The notes under the pieces are model-generated. The model was not told the origin of the DNA. It was given only the letters and a program-made list of their open reading frames with translations, and ran no database searches. Below, piece after piece: positions 42,101 through 50,571 of a stretch of DNA of 64,000 bases. The position numbers were made by a program, and so were the translations under genes. Numbering within the stretch: position 1 is the first letter of the stretch; each line of letters starts with the position of its first letter. Origin of the DNA: Arthrobacter sp. Leaf137 (GTDB lineage: Bacteria > Actinomycetota > Actinomycetes > Actinomycetales > Micrococcaceae); the NCBI RefSeq assembly GCF_001423525.1, contig NZ_LMOI01000002.1, forward strand, positions 269,638 through 333,637. Direction: 5' to 3'.

Positions 42101-43597
42101 ATGCAACAAGCACCATCCCCAACCCGGAACGAAAGCCGCACCGGACAGCAGACGCGGGCAGCCGCCGTCGGAAGCGTCCTGAACCGCGGGCTGAACGTCC
42201 GCCACATCCGGTTCATGGCGCTGGGCTCGGCCATCGGCACCGGCCTCTTTTACGGCTCCGCTTCCGCCATCCAGAAGGCGGGCCCCGCCGTCCTGCTGGC
42301 CTACATCATCGGCGGCGCCGCAGTCTTCATGGTGATGCGGGCACTGGGCGAGATGGCCGTGCGGCACCCGGTATCCGGCTCCTTCGGCCAGTACGCCAGC
42401 CGCTACCTCGGCCCGCTGGCCGGCTTCGTGACCGGCTGGACCTACGTGTTCGAGATGGCGATCGTGGCCATCGCCGACGTCACGGCTTTCAGTATCTACA
42501 TGGGCTTCTGGTTTCCGCAGGTAGACCGCTGGATCTGGATCCTGGCCATCATCTGCTTCCTGGCCGCCCTGAACCTCCTCAGCGTCAAGGTCTTCGGCGA
42601 GCTCGAGTTCTGGTTCTCGCTGATCAAGGTGGCAGCCATCGTTGCGATGATCGCCGGCGGAGCAGCAATCATCGCCTTCGGTTTCCAGGCCGGCGGCTCC
42701 AGCGTGGCACCGGGCCTGGGTAACCTGGTTGAGCACGGCGGCCTGTTCCCCAACGGGTTCGGCGGGCTCCTGGCATCCTTTGCCGTGGTGATGTTCGCCT
42801 TCGGCGGCATCGAAACCCTCGGCATCACCGCGGGCGAAGCGGCCGAGCCCAAGAAGGTCATCCCCAAGGCCGTCAACACCGTTCCGGTCCGCGTGCTGCT
42901 GTTCTACGTCCTCACCCTCGGCGTACTCATGAGCCTCTTCCCCTGGAACGAGGTGGGAAGCAACGGCAGCCCGTTCGTCCAGATCTTCAGCGGGCTGGGC
43001 ATCCCGGCCGCGCCCCACATCCTGAACGCCGTGGTCATCACAGCAGCGCTTTCGGCCATCAACAGCGACATCTTCGGTGCCGGACGCATCCTCTTCGGAC
43101 TCTCCCGGCAGGGCCATGCACCCGCCGCCTTCGGGAAGGTCTCCCGGCACGGAGTTCCGTGGATGACGGTGGTCATGATGACCGCGATCCTCCTGGTGGG
43201 CGTGGTCCTGAACGCCGTCATCCCCGAGGACGTCTTCCTGGTCATCGCCTCGATCGCCACCTTCGCCACCGTGTGGGTGTGGGTCATGATCCTCGCTTCC
43301 CATGTGGCAATGAAGCGGGAAATCAAGCACAGCGGACTCCCTGCGTCGGAGTTCCCCTCGCCATGGTGGCCCGCGGCATCGGTGCTGACCATCGCATTCA
43401 TGGCACTGGTCATCGTTGTACTCGGCGCCTTCGAGGACACCCGGATCGCCCTCTACGTCGGCGCAGCATGGCTGGGACTCCTGGTCCTCGGCTACCGCCT
43501 GTGGGTTAAGGGTGACGGACGACGGCGGGCCCACCTTGAAGACGAAACCTCGCCGCCGCCGGTGGTCGGGGCTGCCCGGGGCACCCGGGCGGACTGA
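42101..43597 (+). CDS. APC-superfamily amino-acid permease (AAT type)
   Basis: A 498-residue permease with 12 hydrophobic segments. The AAT signature is near the start: [21 protein letters not shown], then [22 protein letters not shown]6 contains [21 protein letters not shown], and TM8 has [21 protein letters not shown]. The subfamily imports aromatic, basic or neutral amino acids by proton symport. Given the hut genes nearby, histidine or proline are candidates, but no IclR-type site is seen upstream, so this is a weak inference. The ATG follows GAGAAGG. Confidence 0.88.
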   Translation: MQQAPSPTRNESRTGQQTRAAAVGSVLNRGLNVRHIRFMALGSAIGTGLFYGSASAIQKAGPAVLLAYIIGGAAVFMVMRALGEMAVRHPVSGSFGQYASRYLGPLAGFVTGWTYVFEMAIVAIADVTAFSIYMGFWFPQVDRWIWILAIICFLAALNLLSVKVFGELEFWFSLIKVAAIVAMIAGGAAIIAFGFQAGGSSVAPGLGNLVEHGGLFPNGFGGLLASFAVVMFAFGGIETLGITAGEAAEPKKVIPKAVNTVPVRVLLFYVLTLGVLMSLFPWNEVGSNGSPFVQIFSGLGIPAAPHILNAVVITAALSAINSDIFGAGRILFGLSRQGHAPAAFGKVSRHGVPWMTVVMMTAILLVGVVLNAVIPEDVFLVIASIATFATVWVWVMILASHVAMKREIKHSGLPASEFPSPWWPAASVLTIAFMALVIVVLGAFEDTRIALYVGAAWLGLLVLGYRLWVKGDGRRRAHLEDETSPPPVVGAARGTRAD

Positions 43598-43645
43598 GAG
43601 CGGCAAGACAGCGCCAGGCGGCTCCTCCCGGGGCTAAGATCAGGC

Positions 43646-44281
43646 ATGGTTCATGCCTCCAGCCTCCTGGCGTTCGCGCTGGCCTCGGTGGTGCTGATTG
43701 CTGTCCCCGGCCCCAGCGTTCTGTTCGTCATCGGCCGGTCCCTGGCCCTGGGCTGGAAAGGCGGCGTCCTGACTGTGCTGGGCAATGCCTGCGGCCAGCT
43801 GCTGCAGGTGGCTGCTGTCGCGCTGGGGGTTGGCGTGCTGGTGGCGCAGTCGGTACTCCTCTTCAGCGCAGTGAAATTCGCCGGGGCCACCTACCTGGTC
43901 TACCTGGGCGTCCAGGCCATCAGGCACCGGAAAGTCCCCGCCGGTTCCGAAGGCCGTGCAACCGCCACCCGGCCGCGGCGGCTGGTGGCGGAAGGGGCGG
44001 TGGTGGGTGCCACCAACCCGAAGTCCGTGGTGTTCTTCGTGGCTGTGCTCCCGCAGTTCGTCGACTATCCGTCGGGATCGATTCCCCTGCAGCTGGGGGT
44101 CCTCGGCGCGGTGTTCCTCATCATTGCAGTGGTTTCCGACAGCCTGTGGGCCGTGGCCGCCGGAACCGCCCGGGAATGGTTTGCCCGGTCGCCGCGCCGG
44201 GTTTCCACCGTCAAGGCCACCGGCGGCACGCTGATGATCGGCCTCGGCGGGACACTGGCCCTGACGGGCAGCAAATCCTAG
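43646..44281 (+). CDS. LysE/RhtB-family amino-acid exporter
   Basis: A 211-residue membrane protein with six hydrophobic segments. The RhtB-family start SLLAFALASVVLIAVPGPSV is followed by FVIGRSLALGWKGGVLTVLGNACG, both diagnostic. KFAGATYLVYLGVQAIRHRK closes TM3, and GAVVGATNPKSVVFFVAVLPQF holds the conserved Asn-Pro-Lys. The family exports amino acids such as threonine, homoserine or lysine. It lies 48 bp after the amino-acid permease on the same strand and is followed by a strong terminator, so the two may be co-transcribed. Confidence 0.9.
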   Translation: MVHASSLLAFALASVVLIAVPGPSVLFVIGRSLALGWKGGVLTVLGNACGQLLQVAAVALGVGVLVAQSVLLFSAVKFAGATYLVYLGVQAIRHRKVPAGSEGRATATRPRRLVAEGAVVGATNPKSVVFFVAVLPQFVDYPSGSIPLQLGVLGAVFLIIAVVSDSLWAVAAGTAREWFARSPRRVSTVKATGGTLMIGLGGTLALTGSKS

Positions 44282-44365
44282 GAAACACCCGCACCCCGGC
44301 ATGAAGCGTAGCCACCGGACCGGCCGGCCCAGACGGGAAGCACAGCAACACAGCTGACCGGAGAC

Positions 44366-44409
44366 GCAACGGTGCCCGGCCCCTTCGTAAGGGACCGGGC
44401 ACCGTTTGC
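44366..44409. terminator. Bidirectional terminator between lysE-like and qorB genes
   Basis: GCAACGGTGCCCGG (44366-44379) pairs with CCGGGCACCGTTTGC (44395-44409) with one bulge, and the loop itself has CCCTT/AAGGG (44381-44385 and 44389-44393). GTTT follows on the plus strand. It separates two convergent genes. Confidence 0.85.
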
Positions 44410-44414
44410 GCCTG

Positions 44415-45281
44415 CTAGGCCGAAGCCGCGGCGGACCGGACCGCCTCGGCGAGTGACGTCGTCGGGCGTCCGATCAGCTTCCGCAGATCGCCGGTGCTGA
44501 CCAGGAGATCGCCCCGGGCGATGCCCAGGTCCGAGTCTGCCAGGATCTCCGCAAACGCCTGCGGAACACCCACCTGGGCCAGGAGGCCTGCGTAATCGCC
44601 GCTGGGCATGTTGTTGTAGCTGATGTCCGTGCCCGTGGCCGCGGTGATTTCCGCGGCAAGGTCGGCCATGCTGAAGGCGTGGTCGCCGCCAAGCTCGTAC
44701 ACCTTGCCGGCCTGGCCGTCGGCCACCAGCACTGCTGCGGCCGCCTGGGCGTAATCCTGCCGCGACGCGCCGCTGACCTTGCCGTCGCCTGCGCTGCCGG
44801 CGATGGCACCCTGCGCGAGGGTCCCGGGCAGCTGCTCCGTGTAGTTCTCCAGGTACCAGCCGTTACGCAGCAGGGCGAACGATACGCCTGATTCACGCAG
44901 CAGTTCCTCCGTTGCCTTGTGCTCGTCCGCCAGCTTCATGCCGGTGGTGTCCGCGTTGGCGATGCTGGTGTAGGCGAGGAGTTCCACGCCGCCCTCGGCC
45001 TTGGCGGCCTCGATGACGGTGCGGTGCTGCTCCACCCGCTGGCCCACTTCACTGCCGGAGATCAGCAGGACGCGGGTGGCACCCCTGAGGGCAGCTGCCA
45101 CGGAGTCCGGGTCGGAGTAATCGACGGAAACGACGCGGACGCCCTTGGCGGCGTAATCCGCCAGCTTGTCCACGGAGCGCCCGGCGGCCACGATGTCACC
45201 GGCAGGAACGTCGCGCTCCAGCAGTGCTTCGAGGACGTGGCGGCCCAGGTGTCCGGTGGCTCCGGTAACGACGATGCTCAT
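44415..45281 (-). CDS. qorB: NmrA-type NAD(P)H:quinone oxidoreductase
   Basis: A 288-residue atypical short-chain dehydrogenase. The Rossmann motif is IVVTGATGHLGRHVLEALL, followed by the basic loop AAGRSVDKLADYAAKGV that suits NADPH. LLAYTSIANADTTGM and LLRNGWYLENYTEQLPG are closely similar to E. coli QorB (YtfG). It lacks the classical Tyr-x-x-x-Lys. It is divergent from an HxlR regulator gene, an arrangement conserved for qorB/ytfH in enterobacteria and qor2/qorR in corynebacteria, implying quinone or diamide induction. The ATG has AAAGGACC upstream. The regulator gap holds a 15-bp direct repeat. Confidence 0.88.
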   Translation of the reverse strand: MSIVVTGATGHLGRHVLEALLERDVPAGDIVAAGRSVDKLADYAAKGVRVVSVDYSDPDSVAAALRGATRVLLISGSEVGQRVEQHRTVIEAAKAEGGVELLAYTSIANADTTGMKLADEHKATEELLRESGVSFALLRNGWYLENYTEQLPGTLAQGAIAGSAGDGKVSGASRQDYAQAAAAVLVADGQAGKVYELGGDHAFSMADLAAEITAATGTDISYNNMPSGDYAGLLAQVGVPQAFAEILADSDLGIARGDLLVSTGDLRKLIGRPTTSLAEAVRSAAASA

Positions 45282-45370
45282 GGGTGGGTCCTTTCGGGGT
45301 GTTTACTCTGTCGAAGGGCACAACCATGCCCCTGTGTGGTTACTTCCCGAAAGAGAGTACGCACTTTGAA

Positions 45371-45404
45371 GTAAGGTACTCACCCCGCCGTAAGGTACTG
45401 ACCC
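45371..45404. promoter_or_regulatory. Direct-repeat operator between qorB and hxlR-type gene
   Basis: GTAAGGTACTCACCC (45371-45385) and GTAAGGTACTGACCC (45390-45404) form a direct repeat with a 19-bp period and one mismatch. Each copy contains GTAC, the core of several DUF24/HxlR operators. The second copy ends 18 bp before the HxlR ATG. Confidence 0.6.
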
Positions 45405-45421
45405 GGCGGTAAGCTGATGCC

Positions 45422-45799
45422 ATGGACGCAACCCTGCAGCCCGCTCCCCTTCCGCTCAGCTTTTCCGGCGGCGTGTTCCCGGCCGGCTGCCCCAGCCGGA
45501 CGCTCCTGGACCACGTCACCAGCAAATGGGGCGTCCTGATCCTCATCGCCCTCTCCGAGGGGTCGCAGCGCTGGAGCGAACTGCGGCGAAGGGCGGAGGG
45601 CATCAGCGAGAAGATGCTGGCCCAGACCCTGAAAACCCTGGAACGGGACGGGCTGGTGAGCAGGGACGCACAGCCTGTCATCCCGCCGCGGGTGGACTAC
45701 AGCCTGACGGAGAAAGGCTACGAACTCAGCGCACTGCTGGTGCCGCTGGTGGCGTGGACCTTCGACAACGCCGAGGAGATCATCAACGGCAGGGCATGA
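45422..45799 (+). CDS. HxlR-family (DUF24) redox-responsive repressor
   Basis: A 125-residue winged helix-turn-helix protein. The conserved sensor Cys is Cys23 in FPAGCPSRTLLDHVTSKWG, followed by VLILIALSEGSQRWSELRRRAEGISEKMLAQTLKTL and LVSRDAQPVIPPRVDYSLT (wing). Corynebacterial QorR and Bacillus HypR/YodB of this family lose DNA binding when the Cys is oxidised or modified by quinones. The divergent qorB gene is the likely target, with the direct repeat between them as operator. Only this one N-terminal Cys is present, so one-Cys regulation between subunits is expected. Confidence 0.9.
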   Translation: MDATLQPAPLPLSFSGGVFPAGCPSRTLLDHVTSKWGVLILIALSEGSQRWSELRRRAEGISEKMLAQTLKTLERDGLVSRDAQPVIPPRVDYSLTEKGYELSALLVPLVAWTFDNAEEIINGRA

Positions 45800-46056
45800 G
45801 ATAAGGCGCACAGGATGGTTCGCGTCCCATGCAGCCCGGTTCCACAGTGCCGCCTGCTCCGTGACCTTCCCGTGTCCCCCTCCGGGTAGTGCTGCATTTA
45901 AACCTGAGTACCTGTTACTGGTGTGACTGGTGTGATTAGCGCCTAGCTTTGGCGTAAGGTGCACGCCGGGATTAGGAGGACCATCCTCTGCTGGGGAGCG
46001 TTCCGGCACCAGGCACCGCGACTGAGCGGCAAGCTGCCGCCTGGGAGTTGGTACGC
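45800..46056. other. Intergenic region before the 87-residue hypothetical gene
   Basis: No gene is evident. It contains a 9-bp perfect tandem repeat ACTGGTGTG (45917-45934) followed by the short inverted repeat CGCC/GGCG (45940-45954), about 100-140 bp upstream of the next start. This may be a promoter region with operator sites. Confidence 0.35.
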
Positions 46057-46320
46057 ATGGATACGAATAATGTCCAGGACCTGTCCGGCATGGGCCGCCC
46101 CATCAGCCTTGGCTCAGCGGTGGCGCTGGGATGGGGCAGGGCGGTTGAGGCACTGCGCCCCCGCAGCCCCTACCGGATCGGGGATGCCGTGCTGGGGGAC
46201 GATCCCTTCAACGGCAGGCACGAGGGGACTGTGGTGACGCAGGAGGGAACCACTGTGGGCGTCAAAACCGTCCGCGGGCTCTTCTTCTACGACCACCGGC
46301 AACTGCGAAGGCTGGACTGA
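46057..46320 (+). CDS. Hypothetical small protein
   Basis: An 87-residue soluble protein. The C-terminal half (YRIGDAVLGDDPFNGRHEGTVV, then VGVKTVRGLFFYDHRQLRRLD) looks like an SH3-type beta barrel of the kind used in small binding domains. The ATG has GGGAG ten bases upstream; an in-frame TTG three codons earlier is less likely. It converges on the 3-hydroxybutyrate dehydrogenase gene with a 67-bp gap. I do not recognise a named family. Confidence 0.65.
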   Translation: MDTNNVQDLSGMGRPISLGSAVALGWGRAVEALRPRSPYRIGDAVLGDDPFNGRHEGTVVTQEGTTVGVKTVRGLFFYDHRQLRRLD

Positions 46321-46387
46321 CCGCCGAAGCGGCCAGCCCAGCCTGGCATTTACTGCTTCGCCCACCGGTTGGCGAGCAACGGAAGTC

Positions 46388-47137
46388 CTACTTGGCCGAC
46401 CAGCCGCCGTCCATGGTGTAGCTGGCGCCGGTCACCATGCCGGCGTGGTCCGAGGCCAGCCACGCCACCAGGGACGCCACTTCCTCCGGCTCCACCAGGC
46501 GTTTGACGGCCGCCTCCGTGAGCATCACCTTGGCCAGCACTTCGGATTCGGGGATGCCGTGAACAGCCGCCTGGTCCGCGATCTGCTTTTCCACCAACGG
46601 CGTCCGGACGTAGCCGGGGTTGACGCAGTTGGACGTGACGCCGTGCTCGCCGCCCTCAAGCGCCGTCACCTTGCTTAGCCCCTCCAGGCCGTGCTTGGCG
46701 GATACGTACGCGCTCTTGAACGGGGAGGCGCGGAGCCCGTGCACCGAGGACAGGTTGATGATGCGGCCGAACTTGTTGGCGTACATATGCGGCAGGGCGG
46801 CACGGACCAGGAGGAACGGCGCCTCCAGCATCAGGGCCAGGATCCTGCGGAACTGCACCGGATCGAACTCCTCGATGGGGCTGATCCGCTGGATCCCGGC
46901 GTTGTTGACCAGGATGTCGCAGTCCAGGCTCAGGGTGGCGAGCGAGTCCACGTCCAGCAGATCCACGGCCCAGGACGTGCCGCCCACTTCGTCGGCGAGG
47001 GCGGCAGCCGCTGCCGCGTCGACGTCGGCCACCACCACTTTCGCCCCGCGGGCGGCCAGTTCCCGGACGCAGGCCGCGCCGATGCCGCCGGCACCGCCGG
47101 TGACCAGGGCCTTCCGGCCATTCAGTTCGTGTTCCAT
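46388..47137 (-). CDS. 3-hydroxybutyrate dehydrogenase (SDR)
   Basis: A 249-residue classical short-chain dehydrogenase that oxidises D-3-hydroxybutyrate to acetoacetate with NAD+. The cofactor motif is TGGAGGIGAACVRELAARG with VVVADVD specifying NAD. The NNAG motif is DILVNNAGIQRISPIEEF, and the catalytic Ser and Tyr-x-x-x-Lys are in NLSSVHGLRASPFKSAYVSA and KHGLEG. CVNPGYVRTPLVEKQIADQA is nearly diagnostic for this enzyme. The ATG at 47137 has AAGGGATTTTGAG upstream. It lies 46 bp after the MHS transporter gene, so uptake and oxidation of hydroxybutyrate are probably one operon. Confidence 0.9.
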   Translation of the reverse strand: MEHELNGRKALVTGGAGGIGAACVRELAARGAKVVVADVDAAAAAALADEVGGTSWAVDLLDVDSLATLSLDCDILVNNAGIQRISPIEEFDPVQFRRILALMLEAPFLLVRAALPHMYANKFGRIINLSSVHGLRASPFKSAYVSAKHGLEGLSKVTALEGGEHGVTSNCVNPGYVRTPLVEKQIADQAAVHGIPESEVLAKVMLTEAAVKRLVEPEEVASLVAWLASDHAGMVTGASYTMDGGWSAK

Positions 47138-47183
47138 CTCAAAATCCCTTCGTACGCGCGGACTGTCGTGGTGCCGTGGCGGC

Positions 47184-48566
47184 TCAGCGCGCGGAGGCCT
47201 TGAGCAGACCCTCGCGGGCGGCGTCGGCCCTGTCCACGTCCTGCAGCGCAATCCCCTTGGTCTCGCGCAGGCTCAGCACGGCGAACGCCGTAATGGCACA
47301 GGCAACCACCAGGTAGATGGCGGTGGGGAGCCAGGAACCGGTGTCCTTGAGCCACTGGGTAGCCAGCAGCGGCGCCAGCGAACCGGCGAAGATGGACGTC
47401 ACCTGGGATCCGAGCGAGACGCCGGCGTACCGCATCCGGGTGGGGAACAGCTCGGCCATGATGGCGGGCTGGCCGGCATACATGAAGGCGTGCAGGCACA
47501 GGCCGATGGTTACGGCGAGCACAATGATCACCGCGTTGCGGGTATCGAACATGGGGAAGGCGAAGAACGGCCAGGTGGCGCCGGTGATTGCACCCACCAG
47601 GTAGACGGGCTTGCGGCCCCAGCGGTCCACCAGGCGGCCCACCTGCGGGATTACCAGGAAGTGGATGACGTGGGCGATCAGCAGCGCCAGCAGCAGGGAG
47701 GAGGTGTCGTACTTGTGGACGCTCTTCAGGTACACGATGGCGAAGCTGACCACCAGGTAGTACATGATGTTCTCGGCGAAACGGAGGCCCATGGCCTGCA
47801 GGATGCCCTTGGGGTACTTCCGGATGACCTCGCCCACGCCGTAGCTGACAGCTTTCTCCTTCTCCACGAGCTCCTTGGCTTCGAGGAAGATGGGGGCTTC
47901 GGAGACGTGCCGGCGGATGTAGTAGCCCACGAACACGATCACGGCGGAGAGCCAGAACGCTACGCGCCAGCCCCAGCCGAGGAAGGCCTCGCTGCTGAGG
48001 GTGGAGGACATGATGTAAAGGACCAGCGTGGCCAGCAGGTTGCCCACCGGCACCGCGGCCTGCGGCCAGCTCGACCAGAAGGCACGGGTCTTGTTGGGGC
48101 TGTGTTCGGCCACGAGCAGGACGGCGCCGCCCCATTCACCACCGAGGGCAAAGCCCTGGATGAAGCGCAGGAACACCAGCAGGGCCGGTGCCAGGTAGCC
48201 GATGTCGGCGAAGCCGGGGAGGCAGCCCATCAGGAACGTCGAGACGCCGATGATCACGATGGTCAGCTGCAGGGTGGGCTTGCGGCCCAGCCGGTCGCCG
48301 ATCTGGCCAAAGACAATGCCGCCCAGCGGACGGGCTACGAAGCCCACCGCGTAAGTGATGAAGGCCTGGATGATGCCGTCCAGCTCGTTGCCGGTGGAGG
48401 GGAAGAAGTACTTGCCAAAGACCAGGGTGGCGGCCGTGGCATAGAGGAAAAACTCATACCATTCCACCACGGTGCCCACCATGGAGGCGGCCACGATCTT
48501 CTTTAGTCCTCCACCCTTTGTGGGGGTTCCGGCGCCCTGGTTGGCCGGGCGTTCTCCTACGCTCAC
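47184..48566 (-). CDS. MHS-family MFS transporter
   Basis: A 460-residue symporter with 12 hydrophobic segments. The metabolite:H+ symporter signature is present: VAASMVGTVVEWYEFFLYATAA in TM1, YAVGFVARPLGGIVFGQIGDRLGRK between TM2 and TM3, and QGFALGGEWGGAVLLVAEHSP. MHS members carry citrate, shikimate, betaine or hydroxy acids. Pairing with 3-hydroxybutyrate dehydrogenase suggests hydroxybutyrate or a ketone body. The GTG start has AAGGAG upstream; the much longer in-frame opening to 49250 runs antisense to the LysR gene and is rejected. The promoter gap is shared with that LysR. Confidence 0.9.
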   Translation of the reverse strand: MSVGERPANQGAGTPTKGGGLKKIVAASMVGTVVEWYEFFLYATAATLVFGKYFFPSTGNELDGIIQAFITYAVGFVARPLGGIVFGQIGDRLGRKPTLQLTIVIIGVSTFLMGCLPGFADIGYLAPALLVFLRFIQGFALGGEWGGAVLLVAEHSPNKTRAFWSSWPQAAVPVGNLLATLVLYIMSSTLSSEAFLGWGWRVAFWLSAVIVFVGYYIRRHVSEAPIFLEAKELVEKEKAVSYGVGEVIRKYPKGILQAMGLRFAENIMYYLVVSFAIVYLKSVHKYDTSSLLLALLIAHVIHFLVIPQVGRLVDRWGRKPVYLVGAITGATWPFFAFPMFDTRNAVIIVLAVTIGLCLHAFMYAGQPAIMAELFPTRMRYAGVSLGSQVTSIFAGSLAPLLATQWLKDTGSWLPTAIYLVVACAITAFAVLSLRETKGIALQDVDRADAAREGLLKASAR

Positions 48567-48657
48567 TGGTTTTCTCCTTAGTGTCCACGTTGACACGTGC
48601 TGTGATCTCCAGCACAAATGACTACCCTGAGTATTCCTGCACAAACTTGCGCCTTCA

Positions 48658-49593
48658 ATGGCCAAACCAGCACCCACTGTGTGCACAATTGCAGATATGA
48701 ATGCCAACCCCGATGATCTTTTGGTCCTCCTTGAGGTGTCACGTTCGGCGAAATTCACGACGGCGGCACAGGCCTTGGGCTTGAACCACACCACCGTTTC
48801 ACGCAGGATCGCGTCGTTGGAGAAGTCGCTCGGCGGGCGCGTCCTGGCGCGGGCGGCGGGCGGCTGGGAGCTGACCGAGCTGGGCGGGAGGGCGGTGCGC
48901 GTGGCCGAGCAGGTGGAGGAGGTCCTGGCCACGCTGGGACCCGGCGGCCGCGCACCCGACCCCATTACCGGCGTCGTACGCATGACGGCGACGGACGGTT
49001 TCAGTGCGTACATTGCCGCGCCCGCGGTGGCCCGGCTGCGGCGCGCGCACCCCGGGCTGAGCGTGGAGGTGGTCACCATGACCCGGCGTGCGCTGCAGCA
49101 GCGCTCCGGCCTGGACATCGAAGTGGTGGTGGGTGAGCCGCAGGTGCACCGCGCGGAGGCGGTCCGGCTGGGTGAGTACATGCTGGGGATGTATGCCTCC
49201 CGCGCGTACCTGGCGGAGCATGGCACACCCGCCACCGTGGCTGACCTCAACGGGCATCCTCTGGTCTACTTCGTGGATTCCATGCTGCAGGTGGACCTCC
49301 TGGACGCCCCGAGGCGCCTGGTTCCGGCAATGCGGGACGGGCTCACGTCCACCAACGTCTTCGTCCACGTTGAAGCGACCCGCGCCGGCGCCGGCATCGG
49401 CTTCCTTCCATGTTTTATGGGCGACCTGCACGATGACCTGGTCCGGCTGCTCCCGGACCGGATCGCCGAGCTGCTCCCCTATTGGATGGTGCTGCGGCCT
49501 GATTCGATGCGCCGCCCGGCCGTTGCCGCCGTCGTCCAGGCCCTGCGCGAACAGGTGACGATGCACCGGGAGAAGCTCCTGGGAAGGGGCTAA
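48658..49593 (+). CDS. LysR-family transcriptional regulator
   Basis: A 311-residue LysR protein. The N-terminal helix-turn-helix reads LLVLLEVSRSAKFTTAAQALGLNHTTVSRRIASLEKSLG, with the linker helix following to about residue 90. The effector domain begins at VVRMTATDGFSAYIAAPAV. It is divergent from the MHS transporter/3-hydroxybutyrate dehydrogenase genes, the usual place for a LysR activator of that operon. The start may be ATG 48658 or ATG 48697 (MNANPDD); neither has a clear ribosome site. Its TAA overlaps the convergent TAG of the spermidine-synthase-like gene. Confidence 0.88.
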   Translation: MAKPAPTVCTIADMNANPDDLLVLLEVSRSAKFTTAAQALGLNHTTVSRRIASLEKSLGGRVLARAAGGWELTELGGRAVRVAEQVEEVLATLGPGGRAPDPITGVVRMTATDGFSAYIAAPAVARLRRAHPGLSVEVVTMTRRALQQRSGLDIEVVVGEPQVHRAEAVRLGEYMLGMYASRAYLAEHGTPATVADLNGHPLVYFVDSMLQVDLLDAPRRLVPAMRDGLTSTNVFVHVEATRAGAGIGFLPCFMGDLHDDLVRLLPDRIAELLPYWMVLRPDSMRRPAVAAVVQALREQVTMHREKLLGRG

Positions 49594-50519
49594 TCCTCCG
49601 GAGGTGCCGGAGGGTCGTGGCGCACCGGGATGCCGGCAGCGAAGGCGCGGACCTGGGCGTCGTCCCAGATGTGCGCCGGTACTGCCCCGCCCAGCAGCCT
49701 GCGGGCCAGCTTGGGGTCGTCACCGAAGGGGACGTCGCTGCCGGCCATCACCATGTTTCCGTAGCGCCGCCCCTTGAGCATGGCGGGATCGGCGATGATC
49801 AAGGTGTGTTTGAAGGAAGCGGCGATGGTGGCGGCGTCCTCGCGGGCATTCTTCAGGTCCGGGGCGTCCCCGGAGTTCACCACGTACATGCCGCCCGGGG
49901 CAAGGACCCGGCGGACATGCTGGTTGAACTCGGCGGTGGTCAGCGGCCGCGGAGTGAAAGCGCCGGCGAAGACGTCCCGGATGATGAAGTCGCGGGTATC
50001 CGCGGTGAGGGTTTCGGTCACCTCCCGGGCCTCCCCCACCCGGATCCGGAGCAGCGGCGCCTTGGGCAGGTCGAACCAGCCGCGGACGTACCCGGCGAGC
50101 TTGCCGTCGAGTTCCACCACCACCTGCCGCGCGTCCGGGTAGGCTGCGGCGAAGTACCGCGCGAGGGAGCAGGCTCCGCCGCCGAGGTGGAGCCCCCGCA
50201 ACTTGCCCGGGTTATCGGCGGCCCCGCCCCGGGCGGACGAAACGTCCGACGGCGGCCAGCGGGACTCTATGAGCGCCGCAATCCAGCGCATGTATTCGAA
50301 GTCGAGGAACAGCGGGTCCGCGAGGTCGATATGCGAGCTCATGACCCCGTTGATTTTCAGGAGCCAGCCGCTGGAGTTGTCCTGGTCCGCGATCAGCTCG
50401 CAGTCACCGGTATCAACGTAGTAGACGCCTTCCACCGGACCCTTGGAACCGGGGCCCGGACCTTCCACGACGCCGGCCGCAGCACGTCCCCGGCCGCCCG
50501 GCTTTCCGCGTTTCGCCAT
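49590..50519 (-). CDS. Spermidine synthase-like methyltransferase-fold protein
   Basis: A 309-residue protein with a Rossmann-type aminopropyl/methyl-transferase core: HLGGGACSLARYFAAAYPDAR (motif I), VVVELDGKLAGYVRGWF (acidic ribose-binding), RVGEAREV, and DFIIRDVFAGAFTPRPLTTAEF (the gate-loop Asp region), then LAPGGMYVVNSGD. The N-terminus (EGVYYVDTGDCELIADQDNSSG) resembles the small beta domain of spermidine synthases. True polyamine synthesis is not certain because key gate residues differ; it may use another substrate. It lies 52 bp downstream of the heptose cluster on the same strand. Confidence 0.75.
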   Translation of the reverse strand: MAKRGKPGGRGRAAAGVVEGPGPGSKGPVEGVYYVDTGDCELIADQDNSSGWLLKINGVMSSHIDLADPLFLDFEYMRWIAALIESRWPPSDVSSARGGAADNPGKLRGLHLGGGACSLARYFAAAYPDARQVVVELDGKLAGYVRGWFDLPKAPLLRIRVGEAREVTETLTADTRDFIIRDVFAGAFTPRPLTTAEFNQHVRRVLAPGGMYVVNSGDAPDLKNAREDAATIAASFKHTLIIADPAMLKGRRYGNMVMAGSDVPFGDDPKLARRLLGGAVPAHIWDDAQVRAFAAGIPVRHDPPAPPED

Positions 50520-50571
50520 TACCCGTGCCCCGCCTCAGTCATGGATCCAACCCTAGTGGAACTGCGGAGGC

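Noticed and set aside
46620..48506. A 628-codon plus-strand open frame across the 3-hydroxybutyrate dehydrogenase and MHS transporter genes
   Set aside because: Its protein is a Gln/His/Gly-rich shadow of genes on the other strand with strong family signatures.
48567..49250. N-terminal extension of the MHS transporter to 688 residues
   Set aside because: The extension runs fully antisense to the LysR gene. The GTG at 48566 has an AAGGAG ribosome site and the normal family start.
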